Assembly (NCBI GenBank): GCA_014529385.2
Contig: CM043953.1
Location: 83,179,838-83,243,837 of the forward strand
Reading direction: 5' to 3'
Length of the DNA: 64,000 nucleotides
Origin: Adiantum capillus-veneris
Lineage: Eukaryota; Streptophyta; Polypodiopsida; Polypodiales; Pteridaceae
Shown: positions 1-10,640 of the stretch, piece by piece
How positions within the stretch are numbered: the first letter of the stretch is position 1
How the letters are laid out: each line of letters begins with the position of its first letter
The notes under the pieces: generated by a model
Told to the model about the DNA's origin: nothing
The model's input: the letters and a program-made list of their open reading frames with translations, nothing else
The model's database searches: none
Translations under genes and position numbers: made by a program

Positions 1-360
1 CAAAAACAAAAATCCACAGTATGCTAATTAGCATACTATTTATGCCAATTGGAATTAGCATATTTTTTATGTTAGTTGGCATAGACAGTGTGCTAATTAG
101 CATACCATTGCTGGTTTCAAGGAGAAAACATGGCAACTTTCTGTATACTGTATAGGATAAAGCATACTATGGTGTGTTGTGAGTGGAAGTTAGCACAAAC
201 AAAAATGTGGAGTATGCTAATTAGAATGTATTCTAATTAGCTACTGTGGGTATTCTAATTAGCATACTATTTTTGCTAGTTGACATAAACAATCTTCTAG
301 CTAGCATAGACATTATGCTAATTAGCATACCTTTGTTGATTTCCAACAAGAATGTATACA
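1..360. repeat. Left array of GCTAATTAGC palindromes
   Basis: The word GTATGCTAATTAGCATAC, a perfect 18-bp palindrome, and close variants recur about every 50-90 bases, for example near 18-35, 91-106, 214 and 312-330. The same motif family fills 8520-10160. The array probably continues past the left edge of the window. No ORF of interest overlaps it. It may be one arm of a larger foldback-type element, which is an inference. Confidence 0.75.
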
Positions 361-628
361 AATTCACATAGTATTGTCTTCAAAAAAATAATAGTACAGG
401 ATCTGATCATTACTATCTGAAGTGAATGTCAGTATAGTTACAAACATTGGAAAGACAATTTACAAATTTCCCTCATAATATTACAAAACTGCAGAGAGCC
501 TCCTACTTTGGATAAGATCGTGGTTTAGCGCGCTTGTGCAATCGCTTTTTCCCAATGTCCGTTTGCTTCTTTGTTTGCTGAGCTTTTGGTTCTTGCTCTC
601 TTTCTTATTCTTGTTGAGATTTTGGTTC
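361..628. other. Unassigned spacer
   Basis: No recognisable gene. On the minus strand this is the lysine-rich 3' continuation of the FCP1-like pseudogene down to roughly 530; further left it is AT-rich and featureless. Confidence 0.4.
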
Positions 629-1552
629 TTACAACTCTCTTTCTTCTTCTTGTTGTTGTTGCTGCTTCTGTAATTTTTTCCTATGTAGCTTCTCTCTCTC
701 TCTCATGTCTTTCAGCTTCTTCATCAGCACCTCCCTTTGTCTCGTACACAAGGCTTCCTTATGCTTGGCCTCATTGCACCAGTGCATTTCGGATGCCAGT
801 TTCCTGATCACTTCTTGTGAAAACAAATCTGAGCAGTATCAAACGCATTTTCAGTTGTATACGCTGCACGATCCTCTGATTGCAGGCATAGGAATAGCCA
901 GCTGCTCAAAGTATCTATTAGGAAGTTTTGCCGTTGTTCTTTGGTCTAGTCCTTTATCTTAGGAGTAACAAGCCAACTTCCTTGAGGATTCTGGCACACT
1001 TTGTACATACTATTGTCAATAACTAGAATGTTTTGGGGCCCAAAGTTGTAGTTCTTCCAAAACAATCTCAAATCCTTCAAGAATACATGCTTACTATATA
1101 GCTACCAAGGCTAGCCACTACAATGATTCTGTGAAAAAACACCTCTCAGCTTAGTCTGCTGCTCTTTGAATACTGTTTCTAACTTTAGGTGCCATGTTGG
1201 TGCTCCATATATACACATGGAAAAATCGGAGGCACCTATCCAAAAATTTGTGGATGTCTCTGCAACAAAATACATACCTCCTACCTTGCACATTGTACTT
1301 TATCATTTCCCTTGTATGTCTAGGGGGAATGTAATCGTGCATTGGCTCTAAAACTTGAACAAGCAGGCCACTCAAATCAAGAACCAAAGCGCACCCCTCA
1401 TTTAGCAACGTCTTCGGCACGCATATTGGGTATGGCAGTGTATACCACTCAACAAACATAACTTCCCCGGAGGGATGAGCATAACTGAAGTACTTAAAAA
1501 TTTTCATTAAGCGTTTAAGATAGCTAGCCAGGCGCTTCTCAATCTTGGCTTT
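629..1552 (-). pseudogene. FCP1/NIF-type HAD phosphatase-like gene fragment, broken
   Basis: On the minus strand, 1555 to 1151 encodes a stretch with ALVLDLSGLLVQVLEP followed by RDIHKFLDRCLRFFHVYIWS. This is the layout of FCP1-homology (NLI-interacting-factor) phosphatases, in which a DxDx(T/V) nucleophile motif is followed by a VWSS-like strand. The reading frame shifts near 1150, and 1160 to 965 continues with LKDLRLFWKNY and NILVIDNSMYKVCQNP, which corresponds to the DDSPYK motif. A further stretch (NFLIDTLSSWL) and a Lys/Gln/Glu-rich tail run down to about 629. The nucleophile motif is degenerate (DLSGL) and there are at least three in-frame stops plus a frameshift, so it is not functional. 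The upstream end is cut exactly by the CACTA terminus at 1553. The missing 5' part should lie on the minus strand beyond 8285, where a short plausible coding stretch sits in another frame. The FCP1 family assignment is fairly confident; the original substrate is unknown. Confidence 0.72.
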
Positions 1553-1700
1553 CACTACGAGAGGTACTTTACATTAGCGACGCTCGCAGTGCGATGCTCA
1601 AAAGTGAAAATCCACGGCGTCGCTATGAGCGTTGCTATTTTCTTTGTTGCATAGTGAAGCCTATAGCGATGCCGATAGGGGTAAAAAATAATTCGAGAGC
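1553..1700 (+). repeat. CACTA left TIR and subterminal repeats
   Basis: The terminal 13 bases pair with 8270-8282. Beyond them, several copies of AGCGACG, CGTCGCTATG and TATAGCGATG occur within about 120 bases. In characterised CACTA elements such short subterminal motifs bind the TNPA protein; that role here is inferred from position and repetition. Confidence 0.75.
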
Positions 1701-1874
1701 GCCAAAAACTCAGATCTCAGATCTGAGTTTTCAGCCGCTCAAGCAAAAGAGGTAACCCGCGCTCTCCCTCTCTCTCTCTTTCTTCCCCCCACCCCCCCCA
1801 TACACACACACATACACACACACAAGGAGAGGAAGGAGAGCCAGGTATGCTCCTTCCCTCTCCTCTCTCTCACG

Positions 1875-1884
1875 TTCCCTTACC

Positions 1885-1958
<74 letters not shown>

Positions 1959-1965
1959 TTGTGTC

Positions 1966-2015
<50 letters not shown>

Positions 2016-2255
2016 CACATGAATAAACAAAAAACACATACACACACACATGCATAAACAAAGAATGCATACACACACACACACATTGAGAGAGAGAGAG
2101 AGAGAGAGAGTAAAGAGAGAGAGTGAGAGATAAAGTAAGGAGAGAGAATGAGAGAGAGAGAGAGAGATATAAAGCAAAGAGAAAAAGAGAGAGAGAGAGA
2201 GATATAAAGCAAAGAGAAAAAGAGAGAGAGAGAGATATAAAGTAGAGAAAATATG
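1875..2255. repeat. Compound CT/CA/GA microsatellite
   Basis: A (CT)n run at about 1889-1937 passes into (CA)n at 1938-1958, then (GA)n at about 1970-2010, further CA blocks, and broken GA tracts to 2255. CT and GA blocks are complementary and could fold back on each other. Long ORFs over this stretch encode only Ser/Leu or Arg/Glu runs and are not genes. Confidence 0.95.
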
Positions 2256-2259
2256 AAAT

Positions 2260-2830
2260 GAAATGTTATATTAAGATTTAGGGTTAGGTTAGATTTAAAA
2301 TTACATTTAATTAAAATTAGGTTAGATTAAGATCTAAGATTAAGTTAGATTACATTTAACTTATATTTAAAATTTATGCTAAATTTAAAATTAGGTTACA
2401 CTTAAGATTAGGTTCAGATTTAAATTAGATTTAAGATTAGGTTAGATTACATTTAGATTTATGTTTATGTTGAGTTTAAGATTACGTTAGATTAAGATTA
2501 GGTTAGATTTAAAATTAGGGCAAGATTTAAGATTAGCTAGCTAGGTTAGATTTTAAGTTAGATTACATTTAGGTTTAGGATAAGATTGGATTAGGTTTAG
2601 TTTTATGTTGAGTTTAAGATTAGATTAGATTTAGATTAAAGATTAAGACAAGATTTAAGATTAACTAGATTAGATTTAGATTTAAGTTAGATTACATTGA
2701 GGTTTAGGTTAGATTTAAGATTAGATTAGATTTGGGCTTATTTTGAGTTTAAGATTAGATTAGATCTAGATTTATGTTCAATTTAAGATTATATTAGATT
2801 AGATTAGATTTATGTTAGATTTTAGTGCAT
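2260..2830. repeat. AT-rich minisatellite (TTTAAGATTAGGTTAGAT family)
   Basis: Degenerate units of roughly 18-35 bases built from TTAGATTTAAGATTAGG recur across about 570 bases inside the CACTA element. They contain occasional TTTAGGG or TTAGGTT words, but the unit is not a telomeric array. No coding potential. The following 2830-3600 is AT-rich spacer with a short GA run near 3415-3436 and no recognisable feature. Confidence 0.7.
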
Positions 2831-3616
2831 TTCAATGAAGGCTTTGCCCAAAGAGCAAATACTAGTTACACAACAATATGTATATTCCCATCAGAATCTG
2901 ACACTTGTTAACTCACACACTAACTATATTCAATTAGCCGCATATCACCATATGTTCAATTAGGTTAGATTTAAGATTAAATTTTGGATTTAGTTTTTAT
3001 ATTGAAATCTACCTTTGGGATTACGGGAAAAAAATTAGAGTTAGCCAAACGGTGATCCCTCTCTTCCTCTCTACGGATGCGACCCTAAGTTGGAAAGCTT
3101 TCAACCGCATGATACTCAGATTGGAGTCCACCATCTAATGTGTGCTAAGTAATCCCTCAAACAAAGATCTACTATAAATAGAGGTTAAGATGTTGTGAAT
3201 TGCTAGATCTAGATAAGAGGCCAAAGGTTTTGTCCACTACATGCCATATCATGTAGACGTGGGTGTGTAGATTTCTCATACCCACAAATATAGGCATTGG
3301 CCAATAAAGACAAGATTATAACCCGATGGTTCTGATCTTTGTGCACCTCTAGACCGAGGTGTGTGGGGATTGGACATGACTAGATAACGTGAAGTAGTTT
3401 ACAGTGTAAAGGAAGAGAGAGAGAGAGAGAGAGAGATAAAAGACGAAGGATGCCAACAGAAGATTAAATTTATGTTCAGGTTATAAGGTTTTTACATTCA
3501 TTATGAGTAGTGACAAAGATGTGGGGCCATCCAACCGAAACACCTATCTCTCAACAAGAATCTTATGTCCTTGTAATCAGTGCAAGCATGTTGTGTGACG
3601 GACAAGACGTGTTTCT

Positions 3617-6078
3617 TTGCAGCATGTTCGCAAATTTGGCGAGTTTGATCCATCTATTATAGATCAAGTTGTTGCCAATTATAACTCGTCAGACTCTGAA
3701 GCTGGCCAACAGGTAGCAATCTTGCAACCCAATAGACATGTTTGCAGGCGCTTTGGTCAAGCAGCATACGTGAGGCCACAAGATGTAGCCTCTGACAGCT
3801 CGGAGGATGATCATGCATACCACATTCCCAACGAGGCAATGTTTGAGCCTGAGATCGATGAAATGATCAAGACGATCATGGATTCAGAAAGGCTTATCTA
3901 TGATGATATGAAAAGTGAAGCCGATACGCCATTATATGATGGAGCACGTGTGTCTAGATTGAAGGCACTCCTGGTTCTTCTCAACATCCAGGCAAAGTTT
4001 GGATGGAGTGACACTAGCATCACAACGCTTTTCAGGTGATCTATTACAATGTGTTTACTTTAATAAAAAAACTCTAGATGTATAATGATCTGATAGATTA
4101 CTTACACAAGTGTACCACACTTTTTTCGTTGTGTGGATTACTCAAAGAGCACATAGTGCCAGCTGATAATGTGATGTAGGATTCCAGAGAGGAAGCAAGA
4201 AAGATCCTGCAAAACATGGGGATGGATTACAATTCAATTCACGCTTGTCCTAACGGCTGCATTCTTTTCAAAGGGGAATACATAGACATGGAGAAGTGTC
4301 TGAAATGTGATTCCGAGAGATATTGAGTAGATCTCCATAGAACAAAAATTCCACAAAAGGTTTTGTGACATTTTCCTCTGCTTCCTCGCATCAAACATTT
4401 CTTCGAATGTAAGTCCATGGCCGCCCTAGCATCATGGTATGAGGAGAATAAATCTTCATATGGTGTGCTACGGATTCTTGCAGATTGCACAGTCGAGAAA
4501 CATATAGACGAAACATGTCCGGATTTTGCCAAGAAGCTCAAAATTTGCACCTAGGCCTGGCTATGAATGGCATAAATCCATTTGGTCAGAGATCTTGGTC
4601 AGAGATCAACATCTTACAGTGTATGGCCCATTGTCATCGTCAACTACAACATTCCCCCGTGGTTGACTACCAAGAAGGGGCATCTGTGGCTAAGCTTGAT
4701 TGTGCTGGGGCGGTATGCTCGGGCGGTATAAAGTGAAGAATATAGATTTGTATCTTTGTCCGCTATTGGAAGAGCTACAAGAATTGTGGATTGGCATAGA
4801 AGTGGTGGATATGAGCCGACACATAGGTCGACAGAATGCTTTGATCAGAGGCATTGTAATGTGGACCATGCATGACTATCCTGGACCAATAGAATGCTCA
4901 GGTGTTTACACTCAAACTCAAACACTATAATCTTGGTTTTTCTCAAGCTTATCTATTGTCATGTGTATACATGCAAGGCTTCAAACAAGAAGATATAGAG
5001 TATGTGTCACATGTGGACCTAGACTTAATGCACGTCAGGCGCCCTCATTGAAGAAGAAAATCTACGAAGGTCATCAAGCGTATCTTCCAGAGAATCATGT
5101 GTTACGTGGCGGCGTTTTGGGAAGAGAGCCACTAAGGACGTTTGCACAAGCATGGTTAGAGCAGAAGGAGATGTGTGATGATGGTTTAGCCCCAGGGATG
5201 AAGAGACTCTCTCTATGGTCCAAGTTACCATATTATCAATTCATGATCAATCACTTGCTCGATCCAATACACATATTCAAGAATGTGGGTAATCTGTTGT
5301 GGGACCATTTGATCGGCAAGAAAGATACTTTGGGAGCCAGGGTTGACATTAGAAATGTGGATTGTATGGAGCAATATTGGCCGCGCAGACAGCATCCGAT
5401 GGATCAATACAACTCCCTAAAGTGCCATGGATTTTGACAGGAGCCCAAGAACGCAAAGTAAAAGAGACCACTCGATCTGTGCGGACCCCCACTGGTGTAA
5501 TGCAATCCCCTTGAACGTGTTTCACTAAAGAAGGAAAGCTTACCAATTTGAAGTCACACGACTGGCATAAAATGTGTCAGGTATGTTTGAAGTGGAATAT
5601 ATCATACTAGAAATTGTGTAACAAATTCGTGTGTGGACTTTAATACCATTGCTAGACGTGTTTTGCAGTTTATTTTACTGGTGGCCATTGGTCTTCTGAC
5701 GTCCGTAACACAATCTACAAACTTGCGAAGTTGGTGCAATGGATCTCAAAAAAGGAGATCAATGTAGACTCCATACCATTTGCCAAACTAAACATTGTGG
5801 AGATTGTGTGCATGTTTGAGAAACACTTTCCTACTACCATGCTAACCATTCAAGTGCATCTTCTTGTTCACATAGTTGATGAGGTGGATATAACTGGCAC
5901 AATACATTCTAGATGGATGTTATTTTTAGAACTTTTTATGAAAACACTCAAGGGATATGTGCGTCAGAAGGCACGTCCAGAGGGTAGCATGGCAGAAGGT
6001 TGGTTGGTATCAGAGTCCCTAGTTTACATTGGAGAGTGGCTAGACGGATCTGATAAAGCCCAGGACACGCTATGGTGA
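3617..6078 (+). pseudogene. TNP2-like CACTA transposase, broken
   Basis: Successive fragments follow the order of plant TNP2/TNPD-type transposases. At 3617-4039 an acidic N-terminal part ends in LLNIQAKFGWSDTSITTLF. After a gap with stops, 4170-4400 gives MDYNSIHACPNGCILF and a CxxC-like KCLKCDSERY. At 4700-4930 comes IDLYLCPLLEELQELW with IVMWTMHDYPGP. At 5180-5400 there is HLLDPIHIFKNVGNLLWDHL, corresponding to the conserved D-x-MHIxKNV block. At 5731-6078 there is FLELFMKTLKGYVRQKARPE with GSMAEGWLVSESL. The blocks lie in different frames with several in-frame stops, partly attributable to introns (for example near 4040-4170) and partly to decay. Normal TNP2 proteins are much longer than any fragment here. 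Family assignment is confident; function is lost. Confidence 0.85.
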
Positions 6079-6724
6079 ACCATAGATGATGAGTGCATAT
6101 CTGGGATTGTCATGAGAAAATCTTGGTGTTGAGAAGAAGAGCAAAAATCAGTCGATTTTGCATGCTTCACAATCCAGTGATGCAAAAGTGGATTTCACAA
6201 TACGAGGATGCAAAGCAAGAGCGGCAAAGGGCACGGGTCGAGTGGAGACGGGGAAGATGACTACCGATGCATTATCTGACGGGTCTAGAGAGCCTACCAA
6301 ATTCATGAGCTTAAGATGGTTGCACAACCAATTGAAAAGCACACAACACTGCGATAAATAAGTGACTGAGGAGGACTAGGAGTACTCTTGAGGTTGCATG
6401 ACCAAGGTAAGTTTGCAACGTACGACTAGTGACTTTCTAGATGTTTGAACGGCCACTCATAATCTTTGTTGGTTGTAGTATAAGTCATACACAGCAGCAT
6501 GGTGTAAAGGTTGTTGTGGGGATGCCGCCGCTGATGCCTCAACACCGCCTTGTGTTCGACAAGGCTCTTTATCTTCTCCTTCTTTGCCTGCCCCCACACC
6601 AACCACGGCATTGCCATCTATGCCAGGTTTTGCGCGGCTATCGGCCGTTCCTGGCTACACACCACTACCTACTCCTCCGGGAGTCACCCCAGTCGACACT
6701 CCTCGCTTTGGGGTCTAGACTCTA

Positions 6725-7623
6725 GTGGAGACACCTGACGTCTGTACCTCCATAGAGACGCCACTAGAGACCCCTGTCGAGACACCCAGGTTCATGTGTC
6801 ATAGGCGAGAGGTCTTGTCGTACTCTATCAACATCAGCAGCGACATCATCGATGATGAAGGCAAGAAGGTGATCTCGTGCATGTGCGGTCTTTGCTCTCA
6901 GGTGTTTAGACACTACATACTAAACACCTGGAGTGAAGTGCCAAGTGAATTAAAAGACAAAGTCATCTACATGTTGCATGACAAGTTTCCCGTGTCAAGT
7001 CGGGATGAGCGCTTCAACAAAGACCTGATGAAGGTTTGAATGCGGGAATACTGCAAGCACAAGCGTACTGAAGTACAAAAAGCAATAAAGCATGGGTGGA
7101 ATGGACCAGATTTTCTAGCCAAATAAGATTGGAAGAATGCGAAGCGAGCAGCACGCGAGAATCCTAAGAAGTGGAAGCAACAAAAGGAGGTAGCCAAACT
7201 GCGAGTAGAGGCAGGGAGCTCGCACCACTTGGGGAGCAGCGGGTGGAGATCATTTGAGGCCGATTTTGTAAGTGTTTTTGCATTGCTCTTTAGGTTTGGT
7301 AGTTACGTCTATTGTACTTTTAAATTCTAACATGATGGATTCTTTGTATATTTTGAACAGTGGTTGATGACAGAACGTGACCCCACACTGTATGAGCACG
7401 AGTACACAGGCACAATGGGCTTAAATGCCCTGATGGACATTTTGAGTTCTCGCGGCGATATGGTTAGTATTAGGGTTTACTCTTTTCCATTTTTTGTATT
7501 TTATTGTAAATTATATGTTTATACTTACAGAAAGTCTTCTTGTTTTTTCTGCAGAATCCGACAGATATGCCGCTTGGACGCGATGAGACATCTGATTAGA
7601 AAGGGCCAGTCTAGCCGTAACTA
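6725..7623 (+). pseudogene. TNPA-like (Ptta/En/Spm) second transposase gene, broken
   Basis: The stretch 6725-7039 encodes a Thr/Pro-rich start and then a region with ILNTWSEVPSELKDKVIYML. The same frame continues past a TGA and a TAG with WNGPDFLAK and NPKKWKQQKEVAKLRVEAGS, which fits the KKxxxxxxNRxxxxxxHxxGS-like core of plant Ptta/En/Spm transposases. After a probable intron (about 7268-7360) comes TERDPTLYEHEYTGTMGLNA. A second intron-like interval (GTTAGTAT to TTTCTGCAG, about 7463-7554) precedes the last exon, which ends near 7591-7623. Its position downstream of TNP2 on the same strand matches En/Spm organisation. The upstream 6160-6720 stretch has short ORFs only. The gene is likely inactive because of two stops in the main exon. 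Confidence 0.7.
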
Positions 7624-8044
7624 GATAGAATTAGTTTCCTTTTGTCATAGCATGTATAATGAGATGACGTGTACACGTCTTTTTGTAACTATTGGAAAAC
7701 CATGTATAATTTCTCAATAATGACAATGATGTCGTAACTATTACATTTTCAAAGCTTAACAATCACGCAAATTTGCCTATGATGTATATAATTGTCATTA
7801 ATTTACTTTCATCAATTTACTTTTGTCTATTTTGTGTTTTTATTCTACAAACAATACTATGGATGATGGAGTTAATGGTTATATTGTCTTGTGGGTGACT
7901 ACTTTGGGTCTATACCTTGCACTTTCTTTCAAAGGCGAATTTGGGCTTATCTTGGATTCATTTAGGTTTACTCTATTATTGAAACATTCAATATGGTTGA
8001 TGCAGGACATTCAATGCCCTACCACCCAAAAAATTTTACTCTTG
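7624..8044. other. CACTA 3' untranslated and AT-rich spacer
   Basis: AT-rich sequence between the last TNPA-like exon and the right subterminal repeats. Only short ORFs without recognisable motifs. Confidence 0.5.
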
Positions 8045-8282
8045 GGCATCGCTATATAAGGCTCTACAAAGTCGCTATGAGCGTCGCTATAGGAAGCCTA
8101 CAACCGTCATTATCTGCATTGCTATATAGCGACGCATGTAGCGATGTAGATAGAGACACATATAGCGACATTCCCGTAGCAACGCTATTAGCGACGACTG
8201 TCTTAGCGACATCGGGGAGTATAAAAACCCAATGTATTTCCGTCGCTAAAAACGTCACAAGTGCACACAACCTCTTGTAGTG
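8045..8282 (-). repeat. CACTA right subterminal repeats and TIR
   Basis: Dense GCGACG/CGTCGCTA words in both orientations (for example around 8068-8090, 8126-8160 and 8188-8260) end in CCTCTTGTAGTG, the inverse of the left TIR. TTT follows directly at 8283-8285. Confidence 0.8.
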
Positions 8283-8285
8283 TTT

Positions 8286-8519
8286 TTCTTTTCGTAGCTA
8301 TCTCGCCTTAGCAATACTCTGCTTTCGTATGGTTCTGCATGCAATGGCATAATTCAAATCATGCAGGGGAAACTAATTTCACTTTCTCTTGCCCTCTGAC
8401 ACAGAAATGGTATCAAATAAAGACATCATAAAGTAAAAGAAAAAACTACTAAATTGTTGCACAATAAAATAATATTGAAAAGAGTTTCTCCATTATATAT
8501 ATCCAGAGAGATACATGTA
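8286..8519. other. Spacer between CACTA end and palindromic array
   Basis: On the minus strand, 8369 to 8286 could encode a short Arg/Lys-rich stretch (about 25 codons) abutting the CACTA insertion site. It may be the missing 5' part of the FCP1-like pseudogene, but the joined frame does not match directly, so this is weak. The rest is AT-rich with no feature. Confidence 0.3.
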
Positions 8520-9274
8520 TGATAGGCATTCTATATCCTATAGGCATTCATATTGTCTATGCTAACTAGTACACAAAGTGTGCTAACCACCATGATGAAT
8601 ATGCTAACTAGAATACAAAATATGCTAACAAAGAAGTGTGAATATAGTGTGTATGCTAACTAGCAAAGAATGTATGCTAATTACCATACATGCTATGTTA
8701 ATAAGCATACATGGTATGCTAACAAGAAGATAAGTTATGCTAATAAACATAAATTCTCTGCTAATTAGCATACCATCTTTGCTTGTTACCATATTGTGCA
8801 TGCTAACTAAAATACACATTACGATAACTAGCAAAGAGGTATGCTAACTACCATACACATTATGCTAGCTAGCACAAAATGTATGCTAACTAGCATAGAG
8901 ATATGCTAACAAGCATACACATTATGCTAGTTAGCATAATGTATGCTAACTAGCATACACATTATGCTAACTAGCAAAGAATGTATGATAACTAGCAAAG
9001 AATGTATGCTAACTAGCATAGAGATATGCTAGCTAGCAAAGAATGTATGCTAACTAGCATAGAGATATGCTAACAAGCATACACATTATGCTAGCTAGCA
9101 AAGAAGGTATGCTAACTAGACTTTGAATTCTTGTTAGCATGCACCGAATTCTAGCTAGCACACAAGTTATGCTAGTTAGCATATTGAGTATGCTAATTAT
9201 CATATCTTGTTTTCTAGTTATCATACTTGCATGCTAGCCACCATACAAAATGTTCTAATTAGCATAAAAAGTAT

Positions 9275-9380
9275 GCTTATGCATATGCTAATTAACATAC
9301 CATGTTTGTTAGTTAGCACACAAAGTAGCTTATGCATATGCTAACTAACATACCATGTTTGTTAGTTAGCACACAAAGTA
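9275..9380 (+). repeat. 53-bp tandem duplication inside the palindromic array
   Basis: A 53-base unit beginning GCTTATGCATATGCTAA occurs at 9275-9327 and again at 9328-9380 with a single visible T/C difference, suggesting recent duplication. Confidence 0.9.
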
Positions 9381-9556
9381 TGCTAATTAACATACGTTTT
9401 ATGCTAATTAGAAAATTTTATATGATGGCTAGCATGCAAGTATGATAACTAGAAAAAAATTTGTTCTTATGCATGCTAATTAGCATACTTTTTTTCTAAT
9501 TAGCATACTTGCATGCTAGCCATCATACACAGTGTGCTAACTAACATATAGGGTAT

Positions 9557-9769
9557 GCTGATTAGCATACTTTTTAAGCTAGTTAGAACATTGTGTATGA
9601 TGGATAGCATGCAAGTATGCTAACTAGAGGAGAAGGTATGCTAATTAGCATACTCAATATTAGCAAATACTGAGTATGCTAATTAGCATACCTTCTCCTC
9701 TAGTTAGCATACTTGCATGCTATCCATCATACACAGTGTTCTAACTAGCTTAAAAAGTATGCTAATTAG
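9557..9769. repeat. Long inverted repeat with ~100-bp arms
   Basis: Bases 9557-9656 are the reverse complement of about 9671-9769, with only about three mismatches over roughly 100 bases. The loop is about 14-16 bases (around TATTAGCAAATACT). Both arms carry the unit GATGGATAGCATGCAAGTAT and the AGAGGAGAAGG block. The transcript would form a long, nearly perfect hairpin. Confidence 0.92.
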
Positions 9770-10164
9770 TATATTAAATATGCTAATTAGCATACCATGT
9801 TAGCTAGTTAGCACATTGTGCACTAATCAGCATATTTAATATTCTGATTAGCATACTTTGTTTCTAATTGGGAAACTCTCTATGCTACTTAGCATGCATA
9901 GTTTGATAACTAGCATAGAAGGTATGCATATTAGCATACACAGTATGCTAACTAGCATATGAAAAATGCCAACTAGTACTCAAAATATGTTAGCTAGGAT
10001 AATTAGTTGTGCTAACTAGCATACACAATATGCTTACCACCATGACAATGTACGCTAGCTATATTTCATAGTATGCTAACTAGCATAACTAGGTTTGCCA
10101 ACTACCATACACAATATGCTAGCCACCATACCCACTAAGCTAACTAGCATACACAGGGCTAGTG

Positions 10165-10640
10165 TAGGAATCAAGGCTGGATAGCTGTTCCTTAACATTA
10201 TCTTACCAGAACTCTGTGTGATTGGAGGTCCTTGCCGTGTGACCTTGCCACACCATTCAGCATGTGGAAGCTCTACATTCGGTCCCCAGGGAGCATGCAT
10301 CAACAATGCATATTAGGTGATAGGTATGCTCACATGTCATTTTGACCATTGCATGATTTCATGTACTTCTAGTGGCAAACCACAGCCAGTACATTCATTG
10401 CATGTTGTCCCATCGTGTACCCTTCCTATACACTCTATAAAAGTGTCCATAGATATCTTGCATAGGGAAGTGGGGATGAAGGAGCCTTGTATCATCCTAT
10501 TTATCTACACGAGCAACTACAATTGACTATCACAGGCGTGCACTTTTGCTTCCTGCACCTCCACATTAATCTGCAAACTAATCAAAATAGGAGCATGGTA
10601 GGTACATAGGATTGTTGTACACATATTCAAAACATAAGGT
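10165..10640. other. Unassigned sequence
   Basis: Normal-complexity sequence without recognisable coding motifs. It may be the 3' side of the minus-strand pseudogene that starts near 11570. Confidence 0.35.

Larger units (their letters stand above)
1553..8282 (+). mobile_element. CACTA (En/Spm) DNA transposon with TSD TTT
   Basis: The left end reads CACTACGAGAGGT at 1553-1565 and the right end is the inverted match CACTACAAGAGGT at 8282-8270, one mismatch apart. TTT flanks both ends (1550-1552 and 8283-8285), the 3-bp target duplication expected of CACTA elements. Subterminal regions (about 1575-1690 and 8045-8260) are dense in AGCGACG/CGTCGCTAT words in both orientations, as in En/Spm transposase-binding regions. 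Inside are a TNP2-like and then a TNPA-like pseudogene, both on the plus strand, in the usual CACTA order. It also holds long CT/GA microsatellites and an AT-rich minisatellite. Coding decay makes it non-autonomous, but its ends look usable in trans. Confidence 0.9.
8520..10160. repeat. Right array of GCTAACTAGC/GCTAATTAGC palindromes
   Basis: About 1.6 kb in which TATGCTAACTAGCATACAC-like words recur every 20-50 bases, commonly as TATGCTAATTAGCATA or TATGCTAACTAGCATA. Because each unit is self-complementary, the array can form many short hairpins. It includes a perfect-order tandem duplication (9275-9380) and a long inverted repeat (9557-9769). It shares its motif with 1-360 and with the MITE-like element at 55070-55355. 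No coding signal. Confidence 0.9.

Noticed and set aside
1731-2212. Long ORFs with Ser-Leu, Val-Cys and Arg-Glu repeats
   Set aside because: They are direct translations of the CT/CA/GA microsatellite and have no gene structure.
2260-2830. Degenerate telomeric array
   Set aside because: Units are variable TTTAAGATTAGGTTAGAT words; only occasional telomere-like heptamers occur.
8520-10160. CRISPR-like repeated palindromes
   Set aside because: Units have no constant-length spacers or fixed direct repeats, and the context is a plant nuclear genome.
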